From positions 62,001 to 126,000 of the forward strand of contig NZ_JADCKQ010000002.1 in assembly GCF_016123485.1 (NCBI RefSeq): DNA of 64,000 nucleotides, given 5' to 3'. Made by a program: the position numbers and the translations under genes. The notes beneath the pieces were generated by a model. It did no database searches. It was not told where the DNA came from and saw only the letters and a list, made by a program, of their open reading frames with translations. Within the stretch, counting starts at the first letter, position 1; every line of letters starts with the position of its first letter. Positions 45,950 to 55,653 of the stretch are shown here, in pieces. Origin of the DNA: Halocynthiibacter styelae (GTDB taxonomy: Bacteria > Pseudomonadota > Alphaproteobacteria > Rhodobacterales > Rhodobacteraceae).

Positions 45950-46236
45950 GTCCGGGACTTCCCTTCTTTGCGATTGGCCCACCAGGCCAGTAAAATTCCT
46001 GTCGCTCCGGACAGAAACAGTGGCCCGCCAAACAGTATCATCAGAACGATGAACAGCCCTTCCGGTGAGATGTAACCCGTATCCTCCGTGACAGCCATCA
46101 TTCCGGCAAACGCGATCACAGCCAGATTGGTGATCGCAAACGTGATCAGAGCGACGCGCAGGGAATACCCCCGCGCAAGCAGATAGAAAACTGCGATGCC
46201 GGCAATCCCTGCCAGCATATAGATCACAATTCCCAT
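45946..46236 (-). CDS. hypothetical small membrane protein
   Basis: This 96-residue protein has three hydrophobic segments (IVIYMLAGIAGIAVFYLLARG; VALITFAITNLAVIAFAGMMA; GLFIVLMILFGGPLFLSGATGILLAWW, each given in part) and a short basic tail. It starts 21 bases after murC and overlaps the first DUF2484 gene by four bases. I know it only as an uncharacterised gene at this site in related genomes. A role in envelope growth is suggested by place alone. Confidence 0.6.
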   Translation of the reverse strand: MGIVIYMLAGIAGIAVFYLLARGYSLRVALITFAITNLAVIAFAGMMAVTEDTGYISPEGLFIVLMILFGGPLFLSGATGILLAWWANRKEGKSRT

Positions 46237-46257
46237 GTTCTGCGCTCCTCTGTGGTC

Positions 46258-47664
46258 TTATGCCTTCGCTTTCTCAGGCAGGGCGTTGGTCCAGGTTGAA
46301 ATCGTGCCCGCGCCAAGGCAGACCAGCATATCGCCCGGTTTGCCATGGGTGCGCAGGAAGTCCAGCAGGCCTGCTTCATCTTCCACCACATGGGCATTTT
46401 TATGACCATGGGTCGTCAGACCAGCAACCAGATCTTCGCGGGACGCGCCTTCAATTGGTTCCTCGCCCGCGGCAAAGATATTGGTGATGCCCACAATGTC
46501 TGCATCGTTGAAACAGGTGCAGAAATCTTCAAACAGGTCATGCAAACGGGAATAGCGGTGCGGCTGATGCACAGCCAGAACACGCCCGCCTTCAGACACC
46601 GCATTGCGGGCCGCTTTCAGAACCGCGTTAATTTCAACCGGATGGTGGCCATAGTCATCAATCACGGTCACGCCATCAATGTCACCCACACGGGTAAAGC
46701 GGCGGTTCACCCCGCCAAATTCCGCAAGCGCCTGACGGATCTCATCGCGTTTCATACCAAGGTGACGGGACACCGCGACAGCCGACAGTGCGTTAGACAC
46801 ATTGTGATCACCGGGCATCGGAAGGGTGCAACCTTCGATCACGGTGCCCTCTGCGTTCAGCTCAATATCAAAATGCGCAACACCGGCTTTCCAGACAAGG
46901 TTCACTGCACGCACATCGGCCTGCGGGTTGAAACCAAAGCTGACCACGCGGCGATCTGTGATCTTACCGACAAGGGACTGAACCTCGGGATGATCCGTGC
47001 AGCAGACCGCGATACCATAAAACGGGATGTTTTCCACAAAATCACGGAAGCCCTGACGCAGGGTGTCAAAGTCGCCCCAATGTTCCATATGTTCCGGGTC
47101 GATATTGGTGATGATCGCGATGGTCGCCGGCAGACGGTTGAAAGTGCCATCACTCTCATCGGCCTCAACCACCATCCAGTCGCCCTTGCCCATACGCGCA
47201 TTTGAACCGTAGGCATGAATGATCCCGCCGTTGATCACGGTCGGGTCAATCCCGCCGTTGACCAGCAGTTCCGCAACCATTGTGGTGGTCGTGGTTTTGC
47301 CATGTGTGCCTGCAACTGCAATGTTGGACCGCAGGCGCATCAGTTCCGCCAACATTTCGGCCCGGCGCACAACAGGCAGGCCACGGCGGCGGGCTTCGTC
47401 CAGTTCCGGGTTGCCCGGTTTGATCGCGGATGAGATCACCACAACCGCAGCGCCATCCAGGTTTTCCGCCTTCTGGCCAACAAAGACTGTTGCGCCAAGA
47501 CGTTCCAGACGGGCGGTGATCTTTGACGCCTTCAGGTCAGACCCCTGCACCGTATAGCCATGTTCCAGCAGCACCTCGGCGATGCCCGACATCCCAATGC
47601 CCCCGATACCGGCAAAATGGATTGGGCCAATTTCAGTGGGGAGCTTGGTGGCTGCGGCGTTCAT
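46258..47664 (-). CDS. murC: UDP-N-acetylmuramate--L-alanine ligase
   Basis: This 468-residue Mur ligase adds L-alanine to UDP-MurNAc. The Rossmann start [18 protein letters not shown], the ATP loop [11 protein letters not shown] near 115, the [12 protein letters not shown] block and HQPHRYSRL are typical of MurC. Length is normal. It follows murG by 12 bases and heads the small membrane genes. Confidence 0.96.
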   Translation of the reverse strand: MNAAATKLPTEIGPIHFAGIGGIGMSGIAEVLLEHGYTVQGSDLKASKITARLERLGATVFVGQKAENLDGAAVVVISSAIKPGNPELDEARRRGLPVVRRAEMLAELMRLRSNIAVAGTHGKTTTTTMVAELLVNGGIDPTVINGGIIHAYGSNARMGKGDWMVVEADESDGTFNRLPATIAIITNIDPEHMEHWGDFDTLRQGFRDFVENIPFYGIAVCCTDHPEVQSLVGKITDRRVVSFGFNPQADVRAVNLVWKAGVAHFDIELNAEGTVIEGCTLPMPGDHNVSNALSAVAVSRHLGMKRDEIRQALAEFGGVNRRFTRVGDIDGVTVIDDYGHHPVEINAVLKAARNAVSEGGRVLAVHQPHRYSRLHDLFEDFCTCFNDADIVGITNIFAAGEEPIEGASREDLVAGLTTHGHKNAHVVEDEAGLLDFLRTHGKPGDMLVCLGAGTISTWTNALPEKAKA

Positions 47665-47676
47665 ATGACTTCTTTC

Positions 47677-48783
47677 TTAACTATCTGCGCCTGACATGGC
47701 GATTAACTGATCAACAAGCGCGACAAGCGCCTCTGTGGCATCCGGGCGGCCCTGATCCAATGCGGAATGTGCCATATGAATAGCGGCATCGGGGTTTTCC
47801 AGAATTGCCGTGATATGCCCGCTGAGGGTCGTGGAATCAAGCAGGGATTCCGGGATCAGCACGGCGGCGTCCGCATCCACAAGGCCACGGGCATTCGCGG
47901 CCTGATGATCGCCGGTTGCCGCGGCAAAAGGGATGAGGATTGATGGGCGGCCAATCACGCTGATATCTGCAACGCTGGACGCACCGGAACGGCTGATTAC
48001 CAGCTGTGCTTCGCCCATGCGGCGCGGCACATCTTCAAAGAAAGGCTGCACGTCGGCGCGGATACCCGCCTGATCGTAATAGGCGCGCACACGTTCTTCA
48101 TCTTCGCCCCTCGCCTGATGTGAGACATTCACATGCTGACGGATATGATCCGGCAGGCTGGCAATCGCCTCTGGCACAACATCCGACAGAATGCGTGCGC
48201 CTTGCGATCCGCCAATCACCAGAATATCCATCGGGTAGTCACCTGGCGGGATATAAGGCGCACCGGCTTTTTCCAATACAGCGCCCCGCACAGGGTTACC
48301 CGTATGCACGCCTTCAACACCGGCAGGCAGATCGGTGGGCCAGGTGCCGCAGGCAACCTGATCGACGCGTTTCGCAAAGATCTTATTCACGCGGCCCAGC
48401 ACGCCGTTCTGTTCATGGATCATGCGCGGACGGCGCAAAAGCCAGGCGGCGGACACCGCAGGGATCGCAGGATAGCCACCAAACCCGACAACTACATCAG
48501 GTTTATCGCGCATCATGCGCCGGGTCATCGACAGAATTCCACCAAGAATCTTAAATGGCACCGCCAGTTTCGCGAGCTTACCGCCGCGTGCAAAAGTGGC
48601 GGATGAGATTTCCTCAATCTCAACCACATGAGGAAAGCCACCGGTATAGCGCGCACCACGCGCATCCGTGGACAGCTTCACCCGCCAGCCCTTGCGCAGC
48701 ATCGCTTCTGCCAGGGCCTGGGCCGGGAACATATGGCCGCCGGTGCCACCGGCAGCGATAATCATTAAGGGTGCTTTGTTCAT
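47677..48783 (-). CDS. murG: lipid II-forming GlcNAc transferase MurG
   Basis: This 368-residue peripheral membrane enzyme adds GlcNAc to lipid I. It has [17 protein letters not shown] at the start, the [13 protein letters not shown] loop, [11 protein letters not shown], and the UDP-binding blocks [11 protein letters not shown] and [11 protein letters not shown]. The ATG at 48783 has GAGGC upstream; the longer frame to 48900 runs back into ftsW. Spacing to ftsW is four bases. Confidence 0.96.
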   Translation of the reverse strand: MNKAPLMIIAAGGTGGHMFPAQALAEAMLRKGWRVKLSTDARGARYTGGFPHVVEIEEISSATFARGGKLAKLAVPFKILGGILSMTRRMMRDKPDVVVGFGGYPAIPAVSAAWLLRRPRMIHEQNGVLGRVNKIFAKRVDQVACGTWPTDLPAGVEGVHTGNPVRGAVLEKAGAPYIPPGDYPMDILVIGGSQGARILSDVVPEAIASLPDHIRQHVNVSHQARGEDEERVRAYYDQAGIRADVQPFFEDVPRRMGEAQLVISRSGASSVADISVIGRPSILIPFAAATGDHQAANARGLVDADAAVLIPESLLDSTTLSGHITAILENPDAAIHMAHSALDQGRPDATEALVALVDQLIAMSGADS

Positions 48784-48787
48784 TCTA

Positions 48788-49984
48788 TCAGCCTCGGTTG
48801 TGCACCGGATGGGTGCTGAAATGGCCTGCACGGCGGAAGTGATCCCCCAGCGCGCCCTGCGGACGTTCGCGGGTGAAGGCCAGAAGCATGCCAAGGGCAA
48901 TGCCGCCTGCGATCAGGGAAGAACCCCCATAGCTGACGAATGGCAGGGTCATGCCTTTGGCCGGCAGGATACGCGCGGCAACGCCCATATTCACGAAGGC
49001 CTGTACGCCAAACATACAGGCCAGACCAGTGCCCGCGAGGCGGATGAAAAGATCACGTTCACGCACCAGACGCACGAGGGACCGCAGAGTGATCAGCGCA
49101 AAAAGCGCGATGATAATCACAACCAGCACCAGGCCATATTCTTCCGCAGCAACTGCGATAATGAAATCGGTATGCGCATCCGGCAGCCACCATTTGACCT
49201 GACCTTCGCCAAGACCCACGCCAAACAGCCCGCCTTCGCGGATCGCATCGGTTGCGTAACCCATCTGTGTTGTGGGGTCGACATCCGCGCTCATGAAACC
49301 ATCAATCCGGCGGGCGAAGTGTTCGGAACTGTTGTAGGCAACAACGCCAGCGACAATCACAAACCCGGCCATAACGGCCAGCAGCATGAAGGGCGCACCG
49401 GCGACAAAATACATCACGCCCCAGCCGAACAGCACAAGGCAGGCCTGGCCAAAGTCCGGCTGCATCGCAAGGAACATGCAGATCACCACCGTCAGGAAAA
49501 ATGACATGGTTTTGCCGGGCGGTCCGTTGATTTCCTGGCTGGCGGCCATCAGCCAGGCTGCGATAATTACAAAGCCCGGTTTCAGGAATTCAGAAGGCTG
49601 CACAGAGGCAAAACCAAGGGAATACCAACGGGTCGCTCCTTTGCCGAAATCCGTGCCCAGAACCGGCAACAGTGCGAGTGCAATAAAGGCGCAGATAAAG
49701 CCAAGAACGCCCAGACGGCGCACAAGCGATGGCGACATCATGGATGTCAGCAACATCACTGTCAGAGCCATACCACCAAAGATCGCCTGCCGTTCGACAT
49801 AGTGAAAAGCCGCAAATCCGTTTTTCGCTGCAAGCGGTGGAGAAGCCGCAAGACCCAGGAAAATTCCGATCCCGAACAGGATCAGAACGCTTGCCAGTGT
49901 CCATTTATCAATCGTGCGCCACCAGCGCGGCAAGACCGGCTCACCTCGGGTTACGGGAACGGAACCATACACCATCTCTGTCAT
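48788..49984 (-). CDS. ftsW: lipid II polymerase / division protein FtsW
   Basis: This 398-residue SEDS-family membrane protein has ten hydrophobic helices. It shows the FADR-like core block [26 protein letters not shown], then [23 protein letters not shown] with the catalytic Asp, and the C-terminal [15 protein letters not shown]. It polymerises glycan strands at the septum with a partner transpeptidase. It is the first gene of the minus-strand cluster here, so the promoter lies in 49985-50190. Confidence 0.95.
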   Translation of the reverse strand: MTEMVYGSVPVTRGEPVLPRWWRTIDKWTLASVLILFGIGIFLGLAASPPLAAKNGFAAFHYVERQAIFGGMALTVMLLTSMMSPSLVRRLGVLGFICAFIALALLPVLGTDFGKGATRWYSLGFASVQPSEFLKPGFVIIAAWLMAASQEINGPPGKTMSFFLTVVICMFLAMQPDFGQACLVLFGWGVMYFVAGAPFMLLAVMAGFVIVAGVVAYNSSEHFARRIDGFMSADVDPTTQMGYATDAIREGGLFGVGLGEGQVKWWLPDAHTDFIIAVAAEEYGLVLVVIIIALFALITLRSLVRLVRERDLFIRLAGTGLACMFGVQAFVNMGVAARILPAKGMTLPFVSYGGSSLIAGGIALGMLLAFTRERPQGALGDHFRRAGHFSTHPVHNRG

Positions 49985-50087
49985 GGAAACTGCCTTTTTG
50001 CCTCAGAACACGCCCAAAATCAGGGCCTTACACCTTATTCACCGATTGAAAACCGGTGTTTTTCTTGTGAATGACTGCTCAGTCCTG

Positions 50088-50101
50088 CCCGGTTTTCCGG
50101 G
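50088..50101. repeat. CCCGGTTTTCCGGG hairpin, copy 2
   Basis: A perfect 5-bp stem with a TTTT loop in the spacer between ftsW and the flavoprotein gene, identical to 42610-42623. Confidence 0.6.
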
Positions 50102-50190
50102 TCTGACTTTTATTCTAGCGCGTTTATGTCCTTCTGACCAGCCCGCGCCTGCCCCCTTGCACAATTCCGCCGCCCATGATCAGAGAGGGC

Positions 50191-51372
50191 ATGGATTATG
50201 ACGTAATTATCATAGGCGCGGGTGCCGCCGGTATGATGGCTGCTGCGGTGGCCGGACAGCGTGGCGCGCGGGTGTTGGTCGTGGATCATGCGAAGGCCGC
50301 GGGCGACAAAATCCGCATTTCCGGCGGCGGGCGCTGCAACTTTACAAATATGTATGCGGGGCCTGAAAATTTCCTCTCGCAAAACCCGCATTTCTGCAAA
50401 TCCGCCCTGTCGCGCTTTGGCCCCTGGGATTTTGTCGAGATGGTCGATCGTCACGGAATTCAGTGGCATGAGAAAACCCTGGGGCAGCTGTTCTGTGACA
50501 ATTCCGCGAAAGACATCATTGCGATGTTGTTGACTGAGATGGAGACCGGTGGCGCTGAACTTTCCCTGAAGTCCGAAATCAGCCGGATTGAGAAGGCCCG
50601 TGACGGGTTTCGTGTGACGGCAAACGGGCGGGTTCTGACCTGTGCGAAGCTTGTGGTCGCCTGTGGTGGGAAATCCATTCCGAAGATGGGTGCAACCGGC
50701 TTTGGCTATGAGATTGCGCAACAATTTGACCTGCGGATTGTGCCAACACGTGCAGGACTTGTGCCTTTCACCTTTCAGGGTGCCCTTCTGGAGAAGCTGA
50801 AATCCATTGCCGGGGTTGCACTACCTGCCCGTGTGACGGCTGGTGGCACCGGGTTTGATGAGGCTTTGCTTTTCACCCATCGCGGCCTCTCCGGCCCGGC
50901 AGTGCTGCAGGCCTCCTCCTACTGGGAAGAAGCTGCACCTATATCACTGTCGCTTCTGCCGGACACAGATCTTCCGGCAGCCCTGAAGGCCCAACGGCAG
51001 GCCAAAGGTGGCATCGGCATGACCCGGGCTTTGTCCGAATATTTCCCCAAACGCCTTGCAGCCTTGCTTGCAGAAGAATTCGCCCCTGACGGCAATCTGG
51101 CGGATCAATCCGATCAGGCAATTGATGAGCTGACGGCAAAATTGCGCAACTGGAAGGTCACTCCTTCCGGCACAGAAGGTTACCGCACAGCCGAGGTCAC
51201 CTTAGGTGGCGTAAATACGGATGAATTGTCATCCAAAACCATGGAAGCGAAATCCGTACCAGGATTGTATTTCATAGGTGAGGTCGTGGATGTCACCGGC
51301 TGGTTGGGCGGGTTCAATTTTCAATGGGCCTGGGCATCAGGCGTGGCCTGTGGGCAGGCTGTGGCGCAATAA
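50191..51372 (+). CDS. HI0933/YhiN-type FAD-dependent oxidoreductase
   Basis: This 393-residue cytosolic flavoprotein starts [21 protein letters not shown], a Rossmann FAD site, then [15 protein letters not shown], the signature of the HI0933/YhiN/BaiN-like family. [16 protein letters not shown] block and the C-terminal [27 protein letters not shown] are also typical. The reaction is unknown for most members. I prefer the ATG at 50191 (GAGAGGG upstream); the ATG at 50176 adds MIREG. It is divergent from ftsW. An 8-bp tandem repeat follows 43 bases after its stop. Confidence 0.85.
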   Translation: MDYDVIIIGAGAAGMMAAAVAGQRGARVLVVDHAKAAGDKIRISGGGRCNFTNMYAGPENFLSQNPHFCKSALSRFGPWDFVEMVDRHGIQWHEKTLGQLFCDNSAKDIIAMLLTEMETGGAELSLKSEISRIEKARDGFRVTANGRVLTCAKLVVACGGKSIPKMGATGFGYEIAQQFDLRIVPTRAGLVPFTFQGALLEKLKSIAGVALPARVTAGGTGFDEALLFTHRGLSGPAVLQASSYWEEAAPISLSLLPDTDLPAALKAQRQAKGGIGMTRALSEYFPKRLAALLAEEFAPDGNLADQSDQAIDELTAKLRNWKVTPSGTEGYRTAEVTLGGVNTDELSSKTMEAKSVPGLYFIGEVVDVTGWLGGFNFQWAWASGVACGQAVAQ

Positions 51373-51415
51373 CCTCTTACGCTTTGCGCGTCCGGCTTAC
51401 GTGCTTATGGGAATT

Positions 51416-51468
51416 CCGGTTTTCCGGTTTTCCGGTTTTCCGGTTTTCCGGTTTTCCGGTTTTCCGGT
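51416..51468. repeat. 8-bp tandem repeat (CCGGTTTT), six full copies plus a partial
   Basis: Units start at 51416, 51424, 51432, 51440, 51448, 51456, with a seventh truncated at 51464 (CCGGT then GAA). The copies are perfect. The unit can fold as CCGG-TTTT-CCGG, and related hairpins occur at 42610 and 50088. Perfect short repeats slip during replication, so copy number may vary. Confidence 0.9.
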
Positions 51469-51757
51469 GAACTTGCCCGCGCCCTCTCTCAGATCAACCC
51501 CTTGTCCACCCGCCATTCACACCCTATATCTGTTCGTGGCGGGTTCTGCCCTTCTCGTGAACGGGTTCAATTCCAGTGGCCTTAAGCTTTTTCGAGGGAG
51601 CTGGCTCTGTGCGGACCCTGGTCCACTTACCTGGCGCCCACCTGTACATACAGGTCCTCGGGAATTCACACACCCACACGGCTGCGTTTGCGGGCCCGCC
51701 ACTTTTCCTTGCTTTCCTGACCTGACCACCGCAGGCTGCGCGCGGGAGGATTCCAAT
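51469..51757. other. spacer before the methyltransferase
   Basis: No gene seen. It contains the palindrome at 51640-51655 and a strong ribosome binding site (GGGAGGA, 51744-51750). A string resembling a tRNA T-loop near 51571 lacks the matching stems. Confidence 0.4.
51640..51655. promoter_or_regulatory. ACCTGTACATACAGGT palindrome, candidate operator
   Basis: Perfect 7-bp arms with a 2-base centre lie about 100 bases upstream of the methyltransferase start. It has the size expected for a dimeric regulator (for example GntR or LysR type), but the regulator cannot be named. Confidence 0.4.
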
Positions 51758-52534
51758 ATGGCAGGCGCCGGCATTCAGTATCCGGATCATTTCATCACCC
51801 GACTTCAGGCGGTCTGGGGGCGTGGTTTTCTGTCACCAGGTGGACCAGAGGAAGTGAAACGCATTGTTGATGGGCTGGATCTGGCTGGGAAATCTCTGCT
51901 TGATATCGGCTTTGGCACCGGCGGCCCCGCAGCAGTTCTTGCGTCGCTTGGCGCACAAGTGACGGGTACGGATATCGAACCACAACTTCTGCCCCATGCC
52001 GAAGCCACGCGTCAGGCTTCAGACCATAGGGATCAGATCACCCTGATCCTGACAGATCCCGGACCACTGCCGTTTGAGGACGCCTCTTTTGACGTGATCT
52101 TTTCCAAAGACAGCCTGATCCATGTGCCCGACAAAGCCGCGATGTATGGCGAAATTCTGCGGGTGCTGCGCCCGGGTGGTGTCTTTGCCGCCAGTGACTG
52201 GCTGATGGGCGAAGGCGCGGAAGCCGCCCGGGTGATGGCGGAGTTCAACGCCCGGGGCTATCTTGATTTCCGCATGGCGACCGCAAGCCAGACTGCTGAT
52301 ATCCTGCGCGAATGCGGATTTGAGGCCGTAACAACCCTCGATCGCAACGCCTGGTACGCGGATCTGGCCGCGCGTGAGGTGAAGAAGGTTGAGGAAGAAC
52401 TATACGATGATCTGGTGCGTGAAGTCGGCACTGAGATCATGCAGGACTGGCTGCAGATCCGCCGTCATCTGGCCGAAGCCGCACGTCTTGGCAGCTTATG
52501 CCCGACACATCTGCGGGCCGTAAAACCAGCTTAA
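51758..52534 (+). CDS. class I SAM-dependent methyltransferase, phosphoethanolamine-methyltransferase-like
   Basis: This 258-residue protein has the SAM motif [17 protein letters not shown] near 48, an acidic TGTDIEPQ strand, and the [18 protein letters not shown] and [15 protein letters not shown] motifs. The N-terminal [22 protein letters not shown] recalls phosphoethanolamine/phosphocholine methyltransferases, suggesting a small-molecule or lipid headgroup substrate, not proven. The first SAM loop is GFGTGG, where GCGTGG is usual. The ATG at 51758 has GGGAGGA; the frame open to 51278 is a shadow across the repeat. Its stop overlaps that of the convergent gene. Confidence 0.85.
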   Translation: MAGAGIQYPDHFITRLQAVWGRGFLSPGGPEEVKRIVDGLDLAGKSLLDIGFGTGGPAAVLASLGAQVTGTDIEPQLLPHAEATRQASDHRDQITLILTDPGPLPFEDASFDVIFSKDSLIHVPDKAAMYGEILRVLRPGGVFAASDWLMGEGAEAARVMAEFNARGYLDFRMATASQTADILRECGFEAVTTLDRNAWYADLAAREVKKVEEELYDDLVREVGTEIMQDWLQIRRHLAEAARLGSLCPTHLRAVKPA

Positions 52535-52830
52535 CGCTGCTCTGTGACTTTCACTGGTGCTGCCTTATTAAACACGCGCTGCGTTTTGCCACGGGTTGGC
52601 GGATTTTCCTTATCCCCCAGCCGCATGATCGCAATCGCGGCCTGCACGCCAGCAAAGACAATACCATTGAACATAAAAAGCATGATCACCGCGACAAGGC
52701 CCATGTCCGAGGTGGAAACAAGATGCCAGAGGTTCGCCACGTTGAACCAGAGCAACGCGGTCACGAATGCCGCCGACAGGCCAAAGCCAATCAGAACATT
52801 GCGGATGTAAAGGCGGATCAATGGGGGCAT
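52531..52830 (-). CDS. hypothetical two-helix membrane protein
   Basis: This 99-residue protein has two helices (about 8-30 [21 protein letters not shown] in part and 43-65 [22 protein letters not shown] in part) and a basic soluble tail ending VKVTEQR. AGGAGA precedes the ATG at 52830 at good spacing. Its stop shares two bases with the convergent methyltransferase stop. I do not recognise the family. Confidence 0.6.
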   Translation of the reverse strand: MPPLIRLYIRNVLIGFGLSAAFVTALLWFNVANLWHLVSTSDMGLVAVIMLFMFNGIVFAGVQAAIAIMRLGDKENPPTRGKTQRVFNKAAPVKVTEQR

Positions 52831-53259
52831 GGGGCTCTCCTGTATCAATGTCATTATGACAGGGGCTTCCCCGGGTGTCAGCCGGCACAAAGTCGCAGTT
52901 TTTGCCGGTGCAAAGCTCCTGCCCTGCCCGGTTGTCTGCTGCTTAACGCATAATGGTGATGCCGGTTGGTAATGTGGCGGCGCCGCCCATACGGAGGATG
53001 AGACCGGGCTGTGAAACCCGGTGAGGAAGCTTGTTTCGCCCAGTATTTTATCGGGCCTCGTTCCGTTTATGGTTCCCGGATTGATAGTCCGGGTCTGATC
53101 GATCAGTCAGAACTATGCTGTGTGAATCTTTAGATTTCACAAGTGGCAAGTACGCTGCCTGCGATTGTTCATCGAAAGACCGGAAGGAGACCAGCTCCGC
53201 CCCAGAGTATTTATGGAAAGATGAACAGCGAACCTGCCCATAGAGAAGCGAAGAGGCGT
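52831..53259. other. 429-base structured spacer, candidate non-coding RNA region
   Basis: Several perfect inverted repeats are packed here: GGCGGCGCCGCC (52976-52987), ACCGGG / CCCGGT (53003-53022), CCCGGA / TCCGGG (53075-53093), CTGATCGATCAG (53095-53106) and GTGAATC / GATTTCAC (53122-53140). A 23-codon frame (52953-53024, MVMPVGNVAAPPIRRMR in part) ends in the right arm of the second hairpin. No known riboswitch class fits. The third copy of the dispersed motif (53205-53226) closes it. Confidence 0.4.
53205..53226 (+). repeat. dispersed intergenic motif, copy 3
   Basis: GAGTATTT, three variable bases, then GAAAGATGAAC; same blocks as the copies at 151-173 and 323-344. It lies 34 bases from the nusB stop. 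Confidence 0.5.
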
Positions 53260-53763
53260 TCAGAACGCCTCTGGCTTTGCTTCACGTGCCATGTGATCCA
53301 GCACTGCATTCACGAACTTCGGTTCGCGGCCTTCCGGGTGGAAAGCTTTTGCCACATCCACAAATTCAGTGATCACAACCTTTGGCGGCGCAATACCAAA
53401 AAGCAGCTCCGCAGCAGCAGCCCGGAACAGCGCACGCAGGGTTGTGTCGATACGGCCCAGGGGCCATTTTGCCACCAGCGCACGATCGGTCAGCTGGTCG
53501 ACCTGCGCCTGATTATCAACCGCATCGGCGATCAGCTTGCGGAACAGGCCAGTGTCGCCTTCCGCCATATCATATTCGCCGAAGTCCTCGCCAAAGCGGT
53601 GTTCTTCAAATTCGCGACGTACAGCTTCCACGTTCTGGTCAGACACTTCCATCTGATACAGGGCCTGCACCGCAAAAAAGCGGGAAGCGGAACGCATTTT
53701 GCGCAGCTGGTTGCCGGAGGGTTTCGGCGCGTCTTCCGGTTTGGTTTCAGGCGTATCAGTCAT
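53260..53763 (-). CDS. nusB: transcription antitermination factor NusB
   Basis: This 167-residue helical RNA-binding protein acts in rRNA antitermination. It has the N-terminal RSASRFFAVQALYQMEVSD block (in family form ARxxAVQALYQ) and the C-terminal APPKVVITEFVDVAKAFHPEGREPKFVNAVLD, a strong family signature in pieces. Its start overlaps the ribH stop by four bases; ribH-nusB linkage is typical. Confidence 0.95.
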   Translation of the reverse strand: MTDTPETKPEDAPKPSGNQLRKMRSASRFFAVQALYQMEVSDQNVEAVRREFEEHRFGEDFGEYDMAEGDTGLFRKLIADAVDNQAQVDQLTDRALVAKWPLGRIDTTLRALFRAAAAELLFGIAPPKVVITEFVDVAKAFHPEGREPKFVNAVLDHMAREAKPEAF

Positions 53764-54314
53764 GCTTTTGCGGGTCCGTTGTCAGTGCTGGCAGACGCGA
53801 TGCGGAATTCTTCCGAGGCAGGTTTAAAACCGATGCCTTTCGTCTGGGTGCCCCATTTGCGCGAAAGTGCGATCAAATGCAAGGCCGCAGCGGCTGCACC
53901 GCCACCTTTATTCTGATCTTTCGGATCTGCGCGCACCTCTGCCTGGGGGCGGTTTTCCACGGTCAGGATGCCATTGCCGATGCAGGCCCCCTGCAGACCC
54001 AGCAGCTGGATCGCACGGGATGAGTCATTGCAGACGGTTTCGTAATGGGTGGTTTCACCGCGCACAACACAGCCCAGCGCCACGTAACCATCAAAATTCG
54101 CCTGACGTTCCGCGATTGAAATCGCGGTCGGAATTTCCAGAGCACCAGGCACTTCCACCAGTTCATATGTGCCGCCAGATGCTTCGATCTCAGCCACCGC
54201 ACCGGCAACCATATTGTCAGCGATGTCTTTGTAATAAGGTGACACCACGATCAGCAGTTTCACCGGCTTATCAAATTCCGCACGCGGCATGATGTAATGG
54301 GATGGACCAGCCAT
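53760..54314 (-). CDS. ribH: 6,7-dimethyl-8-ribityllumazine synthase
   Basis: This 184-residue enzyme joins the two riboflavin precursors. It has LIVVSPYYKDIADNM with the aromatic contact, the VPGALEIPTAI loop, GCVVRGETTHYE, and NGILTVENRPQAEVRA with the C-terminal helix. It follows ribB by two bases and overlaps nusB by four. Confidence 0.95.
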   Translation of the reverse strand: MAGPSHYIMPRAEFDKPVKLLIVVSPYYKDIADNMVAGAVAEIEASGGTYELVEVPGALEIPTAISIAERQANFDGYVALGCVVRGETTHYETVCNDSSRAIQLLGLQGACIGNGILTVENRPQAEVRADPKDQNKGGGAAAAALHLIALSRKWGTQTKGIGFKPASEEFRIASASTDNGPAKA

Positions 54315-54316
54315 GC

Positions 54317-55435
54317 TTATGCCTCCTCATTGATCGGACGGGTGCCCGTGATTTCAAGATCCCAGGCCTCAAGCCCAAGATATGTTGTATCCGGTGAATT
54401 TGTCAGCAGTTCCAGCTTGTGCAGACCCAGCTTGGACATGATCTGCGCACCAATGCCGGTCTGTTTGATGGTACGCGGAGCGTGATCATCGTCGTCAAGC
54501 ATCAGTTTCGGGCGCGGTTCACGGAAGAGAACCACAAGACCACGGCCCTCTGCGGCGATGATTTCCATCGCTTCGCCGAGCTTATCAGAACCACCAGAAC
54601 CAATCGCCAGGACGTCTTCCATCGGATTGATCGCATGGGCGCGGGTCAGAACCGGCGCATCGGTGGTGATGTCACCTTTGATCAGGGCCACATGTTCGGT
54701 GCCGGTCAGCTGATCGGTGAACAGGCGCATGTCCCAGTCACCACCATGGGCGGAGGTGACGGTTTCTTTATGGGTTTCATCCACAAGGTTATCGTGGCGC
54801 TGACGCCAGGCGATCAGGTCAGAAATCGTGCCGATCTTCAGGTCATGTTTCGCAGCATAGGAGACAAGATCAGGCAGACGGGCCATGGTACCGTCATCAT
54901 TCATGATCTCACAGATCACACCAGAGGGGTTCAGGCCTGCCAGACGGGATACATCCACCGCAGCTTCTGTATGGCCAGCCCGCACCAGAACACCGCCATT
55001 GCGCGCGCGCAGCGGGAAGACGTGACCAGGGGTTGCGATATCCGCCTGAGTGTTGTCGGGGTTAATCGCGGTAGCGATGGTCAGGGCACGGTCCGCGGCG
55101 GAGATCCCGGTAGACACGCCTTCACGTGCTTCAATCGACACAGTGAACGCGGTTTCGTGACGGGAGGAATTGTTTACCGCCATCATCGGCAGAGCCAGCT
55201 CATCCACACGCGCTTCGGTCATGGGCAGGCAGATCAGCCCGCGGCCGTGGGTGGCCATGAAATTGATCGCGGCGTCATCGGCAAATTCGGCTGCAATCAC
55301 CAGATCGCCTTCGTTTTCACGGTCCTCATGATCCACAAGGATAAACATGCGGCCTTCGCGCGCGTCTTTGATGATCTCGGAAATCGGGCTGATGGCGGCG
55401 GCGATTTCAGCCTCGCTCAGGGGGGATGTGGTCAT
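54317..55435 (-). CDS. ribB: 3,4-dihydroxy-2-butanone-4-phosphate synthase with decayed GTP cyclohydrolase II domain
   Basis: This 372-residue protein has an N-terminal RibB half (about 1-215) that is intact: [18 protein letters not shown] with the acidic loop, [20 protein letters not shown] and [25 protein letters not shown]. The C-terminal half aligns by place with RibA but lacks all zinc-binding cysteines and the catalytic CxxGDxFGS / RCDC region, reading [16 protein letters not shown] instead. GTP cyclohydrolase activity is therefore not expected; alphaproteobacteria often carry this RibBX-like form. A separate RibA must be elsewhere. The ATG at 55435 starts [11 protein letters not shown]. 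Confidence 0.92.
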   Translation of the reverse strand: MTTSPLSEAEIAAAISPISEIIKDAREGRMFILVDHEDRENEGDLVIAAEFADDAAINFMATHGRGLICLPMTEARVDELALPMMAVNNSSRHETAFTVSIEAREGVSTGISAADRALTIATAINPDNTQADIATPGHVFPLRARNGGVLVRAGHTEAAVDVSRLAGLNPSGVICEIMNDDGTMARLPDLVSYAAKHDLKIGTISDLIAWRQRHDNLVDETHKETVTSAHGGDWDMRLFTDQLTGTEHVALIKGDITTDAPVLTRAHAINPMEDVLAIGSGGSDKLGEAMEIIAAEGRGLVVLFREPRPKLMLDDDDHAPRTIKQTGIGAQIMSKLGLHKLELLTNSPDTTYLGLEAWDLEITGTRPINEEA

Positions 55436-55653
55436 GGCAGCTACTCTCGTGATGCGCCCCGGCAGACGGGACGCCTCCGGATACACCTTATGGGCCAGAA
55501 GGGAAAGAGAATTTGCGCCATACAAAAGGAGTGGCTCCCGCCAGGTTTACATTCTGACGAATGAAACCTGTTGGGCATGGCAGGCTTCGCCTGCAGTGGC
55601 GCGAAACCGCGCAGAAAGGAGACCCCGTGCCACGCGCCGTGTCTGGCGCAGTG

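Noticed and set aside
51560-51590. tRNA T-loop-like GGTTCAATTCC
   Set aside because: No T-stem, acceptor stem or anticodon arm can be drawn on either strand.
52953-53024. 23-codon frame as a known arrest or leader peptide
   Set aside because: Contains AAPP and RR but not the RAPP/RAGP arrest pattern, and no regulated gene follows; kept only as part of the structured-region finding.
53170-53205. String resembling a cobalamin riboswitch B12 box (GGAGACC core) and an SRP-like CCGGAAGG
   Set aside because: The other conserved cobalamin elements are missing, no plus-strand gene follows, and the asymmetric loop of SRP RNA is absent.
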